Notes: generated by a model not told the origin, from the sequence alone. Positions 18,996 through 27,499 are shown, counted from the first letter of the stretch. The stretch: DNA of 64,000 bases from Rhizobium sp. L51/94 (GCF_019355555.1 NZ_CP072141.1:3280001-3344000); one strand, 5' to 3'. Numbers and translations: made by a program.

Positions 18996-19904
18996 ATGTT
19001 CAAACTCGCGCATATCTCCGATATCCACCTCGGCCCGCTCCCACGGCTTTCCCTCTGGGAGCTTGCCTCGAAGCGCATCACCGGATTTGTGAACTGGCAC
19101 CGGAACCGGCGCAAGCACTTGTTCGGCGGCACTCTGGATCTTCTGCTGGCAGACATCAAGGCGAAGGAGGCGGACCATCTTTGCGTCACCGGCGATCTAG
19201 TCAACCTCGGCACAAAGATAGAGATCCGCACCGCTGCGGAGTGGCTTGCAACCATCGGGCCGCCGGCAACGACCTCCGTCGTGCCGGGCAACCACGATGC
19301 CTATGTACCGGGCTCCTATGAGAAATCCGTGCGCGCCTGGTATCCCTATGTGCGCGGCGATCTTGCGCCGGCTGCCTGGGAGGAAGACATGCACGTCTTC
19401 CCATACCTCCGCATACGCGACCGCGTCGCCATCATCGGCTGCTCGACGGCCGTTGCCACCCTGCCGTTTTCCGCTAGCGGCTTTTTCGGATCGCGCCAGG
19501 CGCGCGAGACGGTGCATATGCTGCGGGCCGCAGGCGAAGCCGGGCTGTTTCGCGTGCTGATGATCCACCATCCGCCGATCCGCGGGGCCGCGTCGTTCCA
19601 CAAGCGCATGATCGGCATCCGCCGCTTTGCCGCCGTCGTCTCGACCGGTGGCGCGGAACTCGTGCTGCATGGCCATACCCACCTCAACACGCTTCACTGG
19701 CTGCGCGGGCCGATAGGCCGTGTCCCGGTGGTCGGCATCGCCTCCGCGTCGCAAGGCGTCGGCGGGTCCAAGCCTCCCGCCGCCTACAACATGTTTTCGA
19801 TATCGGGCGGTCCGGGCGCCTGGAGCCTGAAAGCCGAGCGCTTCAGCCTCAACCACCGGGGCGATGGCATCTCTGCCGAGGGCACCGATATATTTGCGTC
19901 CTGA
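18996..19904 (+). CDS. Calcineurin-like metallophosphoesterase
   Basis: 302-residue binuclear metallophosphoesterase. All five family motifs are visible: Asp9-x-His11 in HISDIHLG, CVTGDLVN, VVPGNHDAY, MIHHPPI and LHGHTHLN. It lacks a signal peptide, so a cytosolic role such as hydrolysis of a cyclic nucleotide, nucleotide or lipid intermediate is possible. The YPYV and KHLFGG regions resemble rhizobial homologues near LpxH-like enzymes, but the substrate cannot be named. No Shine-Dalgarno sequence is obvious before the ATG. Confidence 0.88.
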   Translation: MFKLAHISDIHLGPLPRLSLWELASKRITGFVNWHRNRRKHLFGGTLDLLLADIKAKEADHLCVTGDLVNLGTKIEIRTAAEWLATIGPPATTSVVPGNHDAYVPGSYEKSVRAWYPYVRGDLAPAAWEEDMHVFPYLRIRDRVAIIGCSTAVATLPFSASGFFGSRQARETVHMLRAAGEAGLFRVLMIHHPPIRGAASFHKRMIGIRRFAAVVSTGGAELVLHGHTHLNTLHWLRGPIGRVPVVGIASASQGVGGSKPPAAYNMFSISGGPGAWSLKAERFSLNHRGDGISAEGTDIFAS

Positions 19905-20220
19905 AGCAGCCATGATTGCCGCTGGATCCTTACAGGAAACAACAGTTTTATGGTTACCGCGCCTTTTACTTCGGAAAGACTGCGATATCTCCTGCCAATG
20001 GTCGTCTGCATCTGAGATCATCTGTCGCACCGGTCAACGAAGCCTTTATGCCGACTTGCGAAACGGGTCGGGAAGTGGTCATATCGCTGTCATGGATGTC
20101 TTCTCGATGCGTGGACCGACATCAGCCTTGCAAAGGCTGGTGCGAACGTCCGATGCATTTATCATGTAGTCGAAAATTCAAACCCGCGTCCGGTGACGGT
20201 CACTTCATCGTGGAAAGACA
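19905..20220. other. Gene-free interval before the ECF sigma gene
   Basis: About 316 bases between the metallophosphoesterase and the ECF sigma gene. Short frames here lack ribosome binding sites and family features. The region presumably holds the sigma-gene promoter, but no confident ECF-type -35/-10 pair could be picked by eye. Confidence 0.5.
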
Positions 20221-20733
20221 ATGCGCGCTCCCATCCCTGCCCCGGACATTCGTCGCGACCTCGTTGGCCTGCTGCCCAAGTTGCGACGCTTCGCAGTGAC
20301 GTTGACCGGAGACGTGGCAGATGCCGACGAATTGCTGCAAAAGGTTTGTCAGCGCAGCGTCGCGAAAATCCATCTCTGGAATACGGAAGAGCGGCTGGAC
20401 AGCTGGCTCTACGCGATGACACGGCAGGTGTGGGTCGAAGAATCTCGCCGGCACCGGGTCCGCGCCGGCGCTCCGAGAGCTGTCGCCGGCCAGAAAGGCG
20501 ACGCCACTTTGCAGCAGCCGCGCCCGACCGAAGGCAGCGAAAGCCATCAGGCGATAACGGCGCTCCCAGAGGGCCTTGCCAGCGTCTTCCTGCTCGCCGA
20601 TGTCGAAGGCCACAGCTACAAGCAGACAGCCGATATCCTTGGCATCCCGCTGTCGATCGTCGCCTCCCGGCTTGCCAATGCCCGCCTGGCCTTTGCCGCC
20701 GCCGGGCGCAATCGTCTCAGCCAGAGGTCATGA
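20221..20733 (+). CDS. ECF-type RNA polymerase sigma factor
   Basis: 170-residue sigma factor with region 2 (DLVGLLPKLRRFAVTLTGD, ADELLQKVCQR, LDSWLYAMTRQVW) and region 4 (LPEGLASVFLLADVEGHSYKQTADILGIPLSIVASRLANAR). The linker has an Ala/Arg/Gln-rich insertion. GGAAAG lies a few bases before the ATG. The stop overlaps the start of the next gene (ATGA), which encodes a membrane anti-sigma factor, the standard cognate arrangement. Target promoters and the inducing signal are unknown; the GWTS-type general-stress EcfG locus components (phyR, nepR) are not adjacent. Confidence 0.9.
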   Translation: MRAPIPAPDIRRDLVGLLPKLRRFAVTLTGDVADADELLQKVCQRSVAKIHLWNTEERLDSWLYAMTRQVWVEESRRHRVRAGAPRAVAGQKGDATLQQPRPTEGSESHQAITALPEGLASVFLLADVEGHSYKQTADILGIPLSIVASRLANARLAFAAAGRNRLSQRS

Positions 20734-21569
20734 CAGTGCAGGATATCCGCAAGACACCGATCGAAGCGCGGCTAGCCGCCTATATCGATGGCGAGGCCAG
20801 CCCTGAAGAGAGGCGCACGCTGGAGGATCTGATTTCCGCCGATGCCGACACCGGCCGCGTCTATGAAAACCTGCGGCAGGGCTCAGATATCGGACGCAAG
20901 GTTTTCGACGACCTCCTGAAGGAGCCGGTGCCTCTGGCGCTTGTGCGCTCGATCAAGAGCGCTCCGGCACCGAAGGTCCGTGAAGCGCGGCGGCTTTCGC
21001 GGCCGGCCGTGAAGCTCGCGCCGTCGGGCAAGCAGGCGCTGGCGGCGGCCCTGATCCTCTTCGTCATCGGCGGCGGCATTGGATATCTCTTCGGCACCCA
21101 GCCGGGCGCTGCCCGCCTCACCCTCCCCTTGGTCCCGAACCAGGCACGAACCTGGCCCGACGACCTTGCCGCTGCCCAACGCATCTATCTGCGCCAGTCC
21201 AGCCATATCGTCGAACTCGGCGCCACAGAGAGCGATGAGATCATGACGTGGCTGACCTCGACCGTCGGCGTCAAGTTCAACCTGCCCGATCTGTCGAGCC
21301 AGGGCCTGGTATTTCAAGGCGCGCGTCTGCTGGTAGCGGGCGGCAAGCCGACCGGACAGCTCGTCTACCGCAACATCGACGGTGAAATCGTTTCGGTCTG
21401 CTTCTTCAAGGACAGCGCCGGGACCGATGGCAGCGATTTCAACGAGATCATCAAGGACGATATCGGCATCGTTCCCTGGCACCGCGCCGGGGTCGGCTAT
21501 GCCATCGTCGGCGCATCCTCGGACGCACTGCTCGACGATATCGCCAACCGCGTGTCGGTGGCGATCTGA
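20730..21569 (+). CDS. Membrane anti-sigma factor
   Basis: 279-residue protein coupled by ATGA overlap to the ECF sigma gene. The N-terminal 70 residues (ARLAAYIDGEASPEERRTLE) are of the anti-sigma domain type without a zinc-binding His-x3-Cys-x2-Cys motif. One membrane helix follows (ALAAALILFVIGGGIGYLF, about residues 105-125), and the C-terminal 140 residues would lie in the periplasm as the sensor part. The frame extends upstream through the sigma gene, but the ATG at 20730 is the natural start. Confidence 0.88.
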   Translation: MTVQDIRKTPIEARLAAYIDGEASPEERRTLEDLISADADTGRVYENLRQGSDIGRKVFDDLLKEPVPLALVRSIKSAPAPKVREARRLSRPAVKLAPSGKQALAAALILFVIGGGIGYLFGTQPGAARLTLPLVPNQARTWPDDLAAAQRIYLRQSSHIVELGATESDEIMTWLTSTVGVKFNLPDLSSQGLVFQGARLLVAGGKPTGQLVYRNIDGEIVSVCFFKDSAGTDGSDFNEIIKDDIGIVPWHRAGVGYAIVGASSDALLDDIANRVSVAI

Positions 21570-21584
21570 ACTGTGCCAGACGCA

Positions 21585-21611
21585 AAATGGCGGCCTGCCG
21601 GGCCGCCATTT
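21585..21611. terminator. Bidirectional terminator between anti-sigma gene and leuA
   Basis: An 11-bp perfect stem (arms 21585-21595 and 21601-21611, sequence AAATGGCGGCC) with a five-base loop lies between two convergent genes. The A/T ends of the stem give short T-runs on both strands. Confidence 0.7.
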
Positions 21612-21646
21612 CGATGAGATGATGTTTCAAGCGGGAGCGATGGGCT

Positions 21647-23389
21647 TCAGGAGCCGGCTTTCAAGGCGAGAACCCGGTTGGCGGCCGAGACTATGGCCTC
21701 CAGCGACGCCGCAACGATATTGGTGTTGACGCCGGCGCCGAACAATTTCCCACCCGGATAGGAAGTCTCCACATACGAGATCGCCGCAGCGTTCGAACCA
21801 TGCTGGAGTGAGTGCTCGGAGTAATCCTCCACAGACATTTCGACGCCGAGATAGGCCGACAAGGCATTGATGAAGCCATCGATCGGCCCGTTGCCACGAC
21901 CCTCGATCTTCCTGAGTTCGCCACCGTCGGTGATTTCGGCCGTGATGATCCGTTGCCCCTTGTGCTCGGGATCGGCGAAGATGTGGTGATCGACGAACCG
22001 GATGCGGGCATCCGGCTGTTGAACGTAAAGCTCCATGAAACGATCGTAGATGCGCTTGGCCGGCAGCTCCTTGCCCTCGACATCGGTGATGTTCTGGATT
22101 TCCTGCCGGAACTCGACCTGCAGGTTGCGCGGCAGGTTCAGCCCGTAGTCCTGCTGCAGGATGTAGGCGATGCCGCCCTTGCCGGACTGCGAATTGATGC
22201 GGATGATCGCCTCGTAGGAGCGCCCGACATCCTGCGGGTCGATCGGCAGATAGGGCACTTCCCAGACAGAGGTGTTGGCGACCTTGCTCGCCTTCATCCC
22301 CTTGTTGATGGCGTCCTGGTGCGAGCCGGAAAAGGCCGTGTAGACGAGTTCGCCGACATAGGGATGACGCTCGGCAATGGTCATCTGGTTGGAATATTCG
22401 TAGACTTCCTTGATCCGCTCGATGTCCGAGCAATCGATCTGCGGGTCTACCCCTTGTGTGAACATGTTCAGCGCCATGGTCACGACATCGACGTTACCCG
22501 TACGCTCGCCGTTACCGAACAAGGTACCCTCGACGCGGTCGGCGCCGGCCAGCAGGGCCAGTTCCGCAGCGGCGATGCCGGTGCCGCGGTCGTTGTGTGG
22601 ATGCAGCGAGATGATCAGGTTTTCGCGGTTGTCGAGGTTGCGGCACATCCACTCGATCTGGTCGGCATAGACGTTCGGCGTGGCCATCTCGACGGTCGAC
22701 GGGAGGTTGATGATCAGCTTGTTGTCGGCTGTTGGCCGGATCTCGGCGATGACGGCGTTACAAATCTCCAGCGCCACCTCCAGCTCGGTGCCGGTGAAGC
22801 TCTCAGGCGAATATTCGAAGCGATAGTCGCCGCCGGCCTTGGACGCCATGTCGGTGATCATCTTGGCCGCATCGACGGCAATCTGCTTGATGCCGTGCAC
22901 ATCCTTGGCAAACACTACGCGACGCTGCAGCTCGCTGGTGGAATTATAGAAGTGCACGATCGGCCGGTTTGCACCCTCCAACGATTCGAAGGTGCGGGTG
23001 ATCAGCTCGGGCCGGCACTGCACCAGCACCTGCAGTGACACGTCGTCGGCCACATTGCCTTCTTCGATGCACCAGCGGGCGAAGTCGAAATCGGTCTGCG
23101 AGGCTGACGGAAAGCCGATCTCGATTTCCTTGAAGCCCATTTCCAGCAACAGCTGGAACATGCGCGCCTTTCGGTCATGACCCATCGGGTCGACCAGAGA
23201 CTGGTTGCCGTCGCGCAGATCGACCGAGCACCAGATCGGCGGCTTGGTGAGCGTCTTCGACGGCCAGGTACGGTCGGGGATGTTGACCTGCGGATAGGCA
23301 CGGTATTTTTCGGCAGCTTTGGCCATGCCCTTGAAGCGGGACATGGTTGCAGGAGACTTGCCAGCGGGGGAATGAGTCTGCTCGTCCAT
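21647..23389 (-). CDS. leuA: 2-isopropylmalate synthase
   Basis: 580-residue enzyme condensing acetyl-CoA with 2-oxoisovalerate, the committed step of leucine synthesis. The TIM-barrel part shows SVDLRDGNQSLVDPM, the GFPSASQTDFDFARW stretch and the metal-binding HPHNDRGTG. The C-terminal 150 residues are the leucine-binding regulatory domain (from about LQVEFRQEIQNITD), in the length class of the long LeuA form (about 560-580 residues). GAGGAAAAG seven bases before the ATG at 23389 defines the start. An upstream leucine-rich leader peptide and RNA pairings suggest attenuation. Confidence 0.97.
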   Translation of the reverse strand: MDEQTHSPAGKSPATMSRFKGMAKAAEKYRAYPQVNIPDRTWPSKTLTKPPIWCSVDLRDGNQSLVDPMGHDRKARMFQLLLEMGFKEIEIGFPSASQTDFDFARWCIEEGNVADDVSLQVLVQCRPELITRTFESLEGANRPIVHFYNSTSELQRRVVFAKDVHGIKQIAVDAAKMITDMASKAGGDYRFEYSPESFTGTELEVALEICNAVIAEIRPTADNKLIINLPSTVEMATPNVYADQIEWMCRNLDNRENLIISLHPHNDRGTGIAAAELALLAGADRVEGTLFGNGERTGNVDVVTMALNMFTQGVDPQIDCSDIERIKEVYEYSNQMTIAERHPYVGELVYTAFSGSHQDAINKGMKASKVANTSVWEVPYLPIDPQDVGRSYEAIIRINSQSGKGGIAYILQQDYGLNLPRNLQVEFRQEIQNITDVEGKELPAKRIYDRFMELYVQQPDARIRFVDHHIFADPEHKGQRIITAEITDGGELRKIEGRGNGPIDGFINALSAYLGVEMSVEDYSEHSLQHGSNAAAISYVETSYPGGKLFGAGVNTNIVAASLEAIVSAANRVLALKAGS

Positions 23390-23543
23390 CGTCTTTTCCT
23401 CGTGCCGTCGATTGCCCGCCTCATAGCCGATCGGCTGGGGCTTGGCGATGACAAAAGCGGCTTTGAATGTGGGCCTTGAATGATTGTCGGATGCTAGGTC
23501 GAGGAGCGAATGCCGGGCGGGCTTGTCGGCCGCCGGGCGCTCC
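23390..23543 (-). promoter_or_regulatory. leuA 5' untranslated region with alternative RNA pairings
   Basis: Between the leader stop and leuA, minus-strand GAGGAGCG (23538-23545) is complementary to CGCTCCTC (23501-23508) and also to CTCCTC inside the leader's leucine codons (23574-23579). The distal arm also contains TCCTCG (23500-23505), complementary to CGAGGA (23397-23402), which is the leuA ribosome binding site. No hairpin followed by a long T-run is seen, so translational attenuation is more plausible than transcription termination. The pairings are seen directly; the mechanism is inferred. Confidence 0.6.
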
Positions 23544-23669
23544 TCAACGGACCCGGCAACCGCGCGTAAGGCCGAGGAGAAGAAGCGACGTGAAGGCGCG
23601 CGAGTTGTCACGCAGGGCGATGCGACCGCGTGCAATCTGGCTGGAAATTTTTGCGCCTGTAGACTTCAT
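23544..23669 (-). CDS. Leucine-rich leader peptide upstream of leuA (LeuL-type), 41 codons
   Basis: A minus-strand ORF from the ATG at 23669 to the TGA at 23546-23544 encodes 41 residues beginning MKSTGAKISS. It contains a run of four leucine codons followed by Gly-Leu (23568-23585), then TRGCRVR. No Shine-Dalgarno sequence precedes the ATG, but a -35/-10 pair places transcription start at or next to the ATG, so the mRNA would be leaderless, as described for trpL in Sinorhizobium meliloti. Position, leucine run and downstream pairings make it a strong candidate leucine attenuator peptide. Confidence 0.75.
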   Translation of the reverse strand: MKSTGAKISSQIARGRIALRDNSRAFTSLLLLGLTRGCRVR

Positions 23670-23677
23670 GATTGGTT

Positions 23678-23706
23678 GTATAGCGTCGGGGCAAAAAAGA
23701 AGCAAG
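23678..23706 (-). promoter_or_regulatory. Predicted leuL-leuA promoter
   Basis: On the minus strand, CTTGCT (23706-23701) and CTATAC (23683-23678) are separated by 17 bases, close to the rhizobial CTTGAC-N17-CTATAT consensus. The -10 element ends eight bases before the leader ATG, so the transcript should start at about the ATG. The trpL promoter in this window has the same spacing. Confidence 0.6.
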
Positions 23707-23912
23707 CCCCGCCCAGTCTTTCGGCATTTGCACCATTTAGACCTGCTACTTGCACCGTTGCGACACCTGACCGTCGAAAATTCAGGGCGCAGCTCTCTGA
23801 GGAGAGCTGCCTATCAGCAGGGCCTCTGCATTTGTTCGGGTTCAATACAAAGAGCCTAACTGTAGGACAAAACAGAGGCGGCAGAGGCGGCAAAGCCGCC
23901 AGAGTACCTTAT

Positions 23913-25103
23913 TCAGCGGTTCGCAGGCAGCTTTCTTACCGCACCTTGCAGCAGCAGCATCAGCCCACCGGCAATCAACCCCCAGAATGCGCCCGAAATG
24001 CCGCCGAAGGACACGCCGGATGCGGTGACCAGAAATGTCACCGCGGCGGCTTCGCGCGTTTCGACCACTTGAAACGCAGCCATGGCCGAGCCGGAGAAGG
24101 CGCCGATCAGTGCAAGGCCGGCCACCGCTTCGATGAGGATGGGCGGCGCCAGCGCGACGAAGGCGGTGACAGCGCCGGCAAGCAGTCCGAAGACGATGTA
24201 GACGATGCCGGCGATAACGGCGGCCCAATAGCGGCGGTCTGGATCGGCGTTGGCATCCTTGCCCGCACACATGGCGGCCGTTATCGCCGCAAGATTGACC
24301 GCATGCCCACCGAAAGGCGTGCTCACAAGCGAAAATAGGCCGGTCACGGCAAACAGCGGACCGGGTTTCGGATCGTACTGGTTGACCTTGAGCACGGCGA
24401 TGCCGGGAATATTCTGCGACGCCATGGTGACGATGAACAGCGGCAGCGCGATCGACACCAGCCCGGCCATGGTGAACAGCGGTTGGACCAGTTCCAGGCG
24501 CGGCATCAGCGACTGCTCGAGCGAAGACAGCGCGCCCGCAGGCATCTGCACCCCGAATGCCAGCACGGCGACAAAAGCGGCCAGCGCAGCAGGAACCGCC
24601 CAGAGCCGCCGGAAAGCGCCGACGACGACCCAGGCGAGCACGATCGGCAATCCCAGCAACGGATTGAAGGCGATGGCCTTCACCGGCGCGAAGCACAAGC
24701 CGATCAGCACGCCCGCAAGCATCGCATTGGCGAGAGGCGCCGGGATAGACGCAACCGCACGCCCCAGCGGCCGGAACAGCCCTGCAACGATAATCAACGC
24801 CGCACAGACGACGAAGCCACCCACCGCCGCCTGGAACCCGCCGGCAATCGCGCCGGAGCTTGCCAGCAGCGCCGCACCCGGCGTCGACCAGGCAATGCTC
24901 ACCGGCAACCGCGTCGTCAGGCTGAGCACAATGGCACAGAGCCCCATTGAGATCGACAGCACCGTCAACCCCGAAGCCGCCTGCCCCGGCGTTGCCCCAA
25001 CCGCCTGCAGCCCATGCAGCACCACCGCAAAGGAACTGGCAAATCCAACGAAAGCGGTGAGGCAGCCCATAAAGACGGCTTGGGCGGAAAGATCTTTGAG
25101 CAT
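23913..25103 (-). CDS. benE: Benzoate/H+ symporter family transporter (BenE)
   Basis: 396-residue inner-membrane protein with about 11-12 helices and BenE-family features such as IAWSTPGAALLASSG near residue 70 and STPFGGHAVNLAAITAAMCAG around residue 270. It would import benzoate or a related compound with protons; no benzoate catabolic genes are in the window, so the substrate is open. No clear Shine-Dalgarno sequence precedes the ATG at 25103. It lies upstream of leuA on the same strand, but the leuA promoter sits between them. Confidence 0.88.
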   Translation of the reverse strand: MLKDLSAQAVFMGCLTAFVGFASSFAVVLHGLQAVGATPGQAASGLTVLSISMGLCAIVLSLTTRLPVSIAWSTPGAALLASSGAIAGGFQAAVGGFVVCAALIIVAGLFRPLGRAVASIPAPLANAMLAGVLIGLCFAPVKAIAFNPLLGLPIVLAWVVVGAFRRLWAVPAALAAFVAVLAFGVQMPAGALSSLEQSLMPRLELVQPLFTMAGLVSIALPLFIVTMASQNIPGIAVLKVNQYDPKPGPLFAVTGLFSLVSTPFGGHAVNLAAITAAMCAGKDANADPDRRYWAAVIAGIVYIVFGLLAGAVTAFVALAPPILIEAVAGLALIGAFSGSAMAAFQVVETREAAAVTFLVTASGVSFGGISGAFWGLIAGGLMLLLQGAVRKLPANR

Positions 25104-25287
25104 GGCGGCGGTAATGACTCGTAAGGGCGTGAGAGCTCAATGGAGCATTACAGGCCGGATTGGCGCAAGAGCACTTCACCGTCATTTTGTAACGAAGATG
25201 GCTGTTTGAAACGTAAGATCAAAAGAACGAGACGGTGAGTTCGGTGCAGAATAAACGATGCAGCCGAGCACATTGCCAAAAACAAAA

Positions 25288-25324
25288 AAGCGCCCTCGCC
25301 CGCATTATGCAGGCAAGGGCGCTT
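25288..25324 (-). terminator. Rho-independent terminator of the clpP paralogue
   Basis: Perfect 9-bp arms AAGCGCCCT/AGGGCGCTT (25288-25296 and 25316-25324) followed, on the minus strand, by a T-rich tract opposite the A-run at 25284-25289. It lies 12 bases after the end of the clpP-like gene. Confidence 0.85.
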
Positions 25325-25336
25325 GGTGTGCAACAA

Positions 25337-25921
25337 TCAGAGTTCGCTTTGCGATGTCACGATGCGGGAGACCAGACCGTAGGTCTTGGCGTCTTCGGCC
25401 GAGAGCCAGTAGTCGCGGTCGGTGTCCTTGGCGATCTTTTCCAGCGGCTGGCCGGTCGCGGCTGCGAAGATCCGGTTCAGGCGCTCGTTCATCTTGATGA
25501 TCTCGCGGGCCTGGATCTCGATATCCGATGCCATGCCGCGTGTGCCGCCCGAGGGCTGATGCAGCAGGAAGCGGGTGTTCGGCAGGCAAAGCCGGCGTTC
25601 CTTGGGAACGCTGACGAAGATCAGCGCGCCGGCAGATGCAACCCAGCCGGTGCCGATGATCCAGACCTTGGGCTTGATGAACTTAATCATGTCGTGGATC
25701 GAATCGCCGGATTCGACGTGGCCGCCGGGCGAGCTGACATAGATGCGGATGTCTTCGTCGCTGGCAGCGGCAAGGGCGACCAGCTGCGAGCAGACCTTCT
25801 GCGCCAATTCCTGCGTAATGCCGCCATAAATGAAGATCGAACGCGACTTGAAGAGGTTCGCCTCCGTTTCCTTGCCGAGCGGCAGTTCCGTCTTCTTGTC
25901 TTCCTGTTCGTCGTCGTTCAT
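25337..25921 (-). CDS. clpP: ATP-dependent Clp protease proteolytic subunit (ClpP paralogue)
   Basis: 194-residue ClpP-fold serine peptidase. The catalytic triad is intact: Ser96 in GWVASAGAL, His121 in FLLHQPSGG and Asp170 in TDRDYWLS. These positions match ClpP numbering almost exactly, and the glycine-rich [13 protein letters not shown] loop is present. The acidic, Lys-rich N-terminus ([11 protein letters not shown]) replaces the usual propeptide and axial loop, so this is a divergent paralogue rather than the main ClpP; no clpX or tig gene is adjacent. GGAGAG six bases before the ATG at 25921 defines the start; the frame to 25999 is not used. Confidence 0.88.
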   Translation of the reverse strand: MNDDEQEDKKTELPLGKETEANLFKSRSIFIYGGITQELAQKVCSQLVALAAASDEDIRIYVSSPGGHVESGDSIHDMIKFIKPKVWIIGTGWVASAGALIFVSVPKERRLCLPNTRFLLHQPSGGTRGMASDIEIQAREIIKMNERLNRIFAAATGQPLEKIAKDTDRDYWLSAEDAKTYGLVSRIVTSQSEL

Positions 25922-26149
25922 GAACAACTCTCCACCGTGATTTGTCGTATGCCGCACATAATGCTGTTCCATGCGTAAAACAATGCGGGAAAAAGACAAG
26001 CCACGGAACCGGTGAAGATATCCTTGCCGCTTTGCCCATTACCGACCCGATTACCGAAATGTAACTTGGCAGGGCTTTGAAAAGCCGAATTCCCTTCCTA
26101 CGTCAGGTGATGCGATCCGGAATCGCATCAAAGTTTTCATGGAGCCGTC

Positions 26150-26971
26150 ATGTCGCCCGAAGAACGTCAACTGCTTAGCTCTCTCTTCGACCGCGTCAAA
26201 GCCGCAGCGGCGACCCCGCGCGATGCAGACGCCGAAGCCTTCATCAACCAGTCGGTACGCGACAATCCCACCGCGCCCTACCTGCTCGCCCAGGCGGTCA
26301 TCGTCCAGGAGCAGGGCATGAAGGCCGCTGCCGACCGCATCAAGCAGCTCGAAGACCAGGTCAAGGAACTGCAGGACAGTGCCGAACACCAGCCCGCCGC
26401 CTCGCAAGGTGGCGGAAGCTTCCTCGGCGGCCTCGGCTCCATTTTCGGCGGTGGACAATCCGCAGCACCGCAGCCACAGCGTGCCGCCCCGCCCCAGCAG
26501 AGTTATGGCCAGCAGCAAGGCTATTCGGCTCCACAGCAGGGCTATGGGCAACCGCAGCCGGGTCCCTGGGGCCAGCAGAACCAGCAGCAGCAGCCGGTTG
26601 GCCCATGGAGCCAGCAGCCGCAGGCCCAGTCGGGCGGCGGCGGCTTTCTGCGCGGTGCGCTCGGCACGGCAGCCGGCGTTGCCGGCGGCGTGATGCTGGC
26701 GGAATCGCTGAGCAGCCTGTTCAGCCCGCATATCGGTGGCGCAGCGGCAGGGCTTGGCGGCCTTGGAGCAGCAGCGGCGGCACCGGCCGCAGCACCCGCC
26801 GTCGAGGAAACGGTCGTCAACAATTATTATGGCGACAGCAACGGCAACAACAACGACCAGAACGCTGGAAACGACGACAATGCCAATGACCAGAACCTGG
26901 TCAGCGACGACAGCGACACCGATTTCGACAATTCCTACGATAGCGGCGGCGACGACAGCTTCAACGTCTGA
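26150..26971 (+). CDS. DUF2076 protein with Gln/Gly/Tyr-rich low-complexity region
   Basis: 273-residue protein. Residues 1-85 form the DUF2076 helical domain (SPEERQLLSSLFDRVKAAA, then a coiled coil QLEDQVKELQD). Residues about 100-165 are low-complexity, with repeated Ser/Gly-Tyr-Gly-Gln-type units such as QSYGQQQGYSAPQQGYGQ. A Gly-rich hydrophobic segment with LGTAAGVAGGVMLAESL follows, and the C-terminal 45 residues are rich in Asp, Asn and Ser. A periplasmic or surface ligand-binding role has been suggested for some members; function unknown. GGAG lies five bases before the ATG, and the gene is divergent from the clpP paralogue. Confidence 0.88.
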   Translation: MSPEERQLLSSLFDRVKAAAATPRDADAEAFINQSVRDNPTAPYLLAQAVIVQEQGMKAAADRIKQLEDQVKELQDSAEHQPAASQGGGSFLGGLGSIFGGGQSAAPQPQRAAPPQQSYGQQQGYSAPQQGYGQPQPGPWGQQNQQQQPVGPWSQQPQAQSGGGGFLRGALGTAAGVAGGVMLAESLSSLFSPHIGGAAAGLGGLGAAAAAPAAAPAVEETVVNNYYGDSNGNNNDQNAGNDDNANDQNLVSDDSDTDFDNSYDSGGDDSFNV

Positions 26972-26994
26972 CGTTTTCGCAGAGCCCCGATGCG

Positions 26995-27026
26995 ACGCCG
27001 CGCTTCGCCTGAAGCGCGGCGTTTTT
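26995..27026 (+). terminator. Rho-independent terminator after the DUF2076 gene
   Basis: Perfect 12-bp stem ACGCCGCGCTTC/GAAGCGCGGCGT (26995-27006 and 27011-27022) with a four-base loop and a TTTTT tail, 23 bases after the stop codon. Confidence 0.9.
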
Positions 27027-27034
27027 AATGAGGG

Positions 27035-27499
27035 TCAGCCGCGACCGCGATAGGTCGGGACGCCCTGGTCCGGCAACCACAGGCCTTCCGGCGGCTTGCC
27101 GGTCTGCCAGAAGACGTCGATGGGGATGCCGCCGCGCGGATACCAGTAGGCGCCGATACGCAGCCATTTCGGCTGCAGCAGGTCGACGATGCGCTTGGCA
27201 ATGTAGACGGAGCAATCCTCGTGGAAGGCGCCGTGATTGCGGAATGCATGCAGGAAAAGCTTCAGCGACTTCGATTCCACCAGCCATTCGCCGGGCACGT
27301 AGTCGATGACGATATGGGCGAAATCCGGCTGGCCGGTCATCGGGCAGAGCGAGGTGAACTCGGGCGCGGTGAAGCGCACGAGGTATTCGGTACCCTGATG
27401 GGTGGCCGGCACCTTTTCGAGGATTGCAGTCTCGGGGCTGGTGGGCGTTTCGGTGTGGCTGCCGAGCATGGACAGGCCGGAAACATCGGTATTGGGCAT
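27035..27499 (-). CDS. queF: NADPH-dependent 7-cyano-7-deazaguanine reductase
   Basis: 154-residue type I QueF, which reduces preQ0 to preQ1 in queuosine synthesis. The nucleophilic Cys52 lies in [13 protein letters not shown] with the catalytic Asp59 of the same motif. The substrate-binding stretch is [21 protein letters not shown]. Length matches the unimodular family. GGAGG is nine bases before the ATG at 27499. No other queuosine gene is adjacent. It is divergent from a GNAT gene; an imperfect inverted repeat lies between them. Confidence 0.96.
   Translation of the reverse strand: MPNTDVSGLSMLGSHTETPTSPETAILEKVPATHQGTEYLVRFTAPEFTSLCPMTGQPDFAHIVIDYVPGEWLVESKSLKLFLHAFRNHGAFHEDCSVYIAKRIVDLLQPKWLRIGAYWYPRGGIPIDVFWQTGKPPEGLWLPDQGVPTYRGRG

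Noticed and set aside
19905..20220. ORFs and possible ECF promoter before the sigma gene
   Set aside because: No ribosome binding sites or family features, and no -35/-10 pair convincing enough to report.
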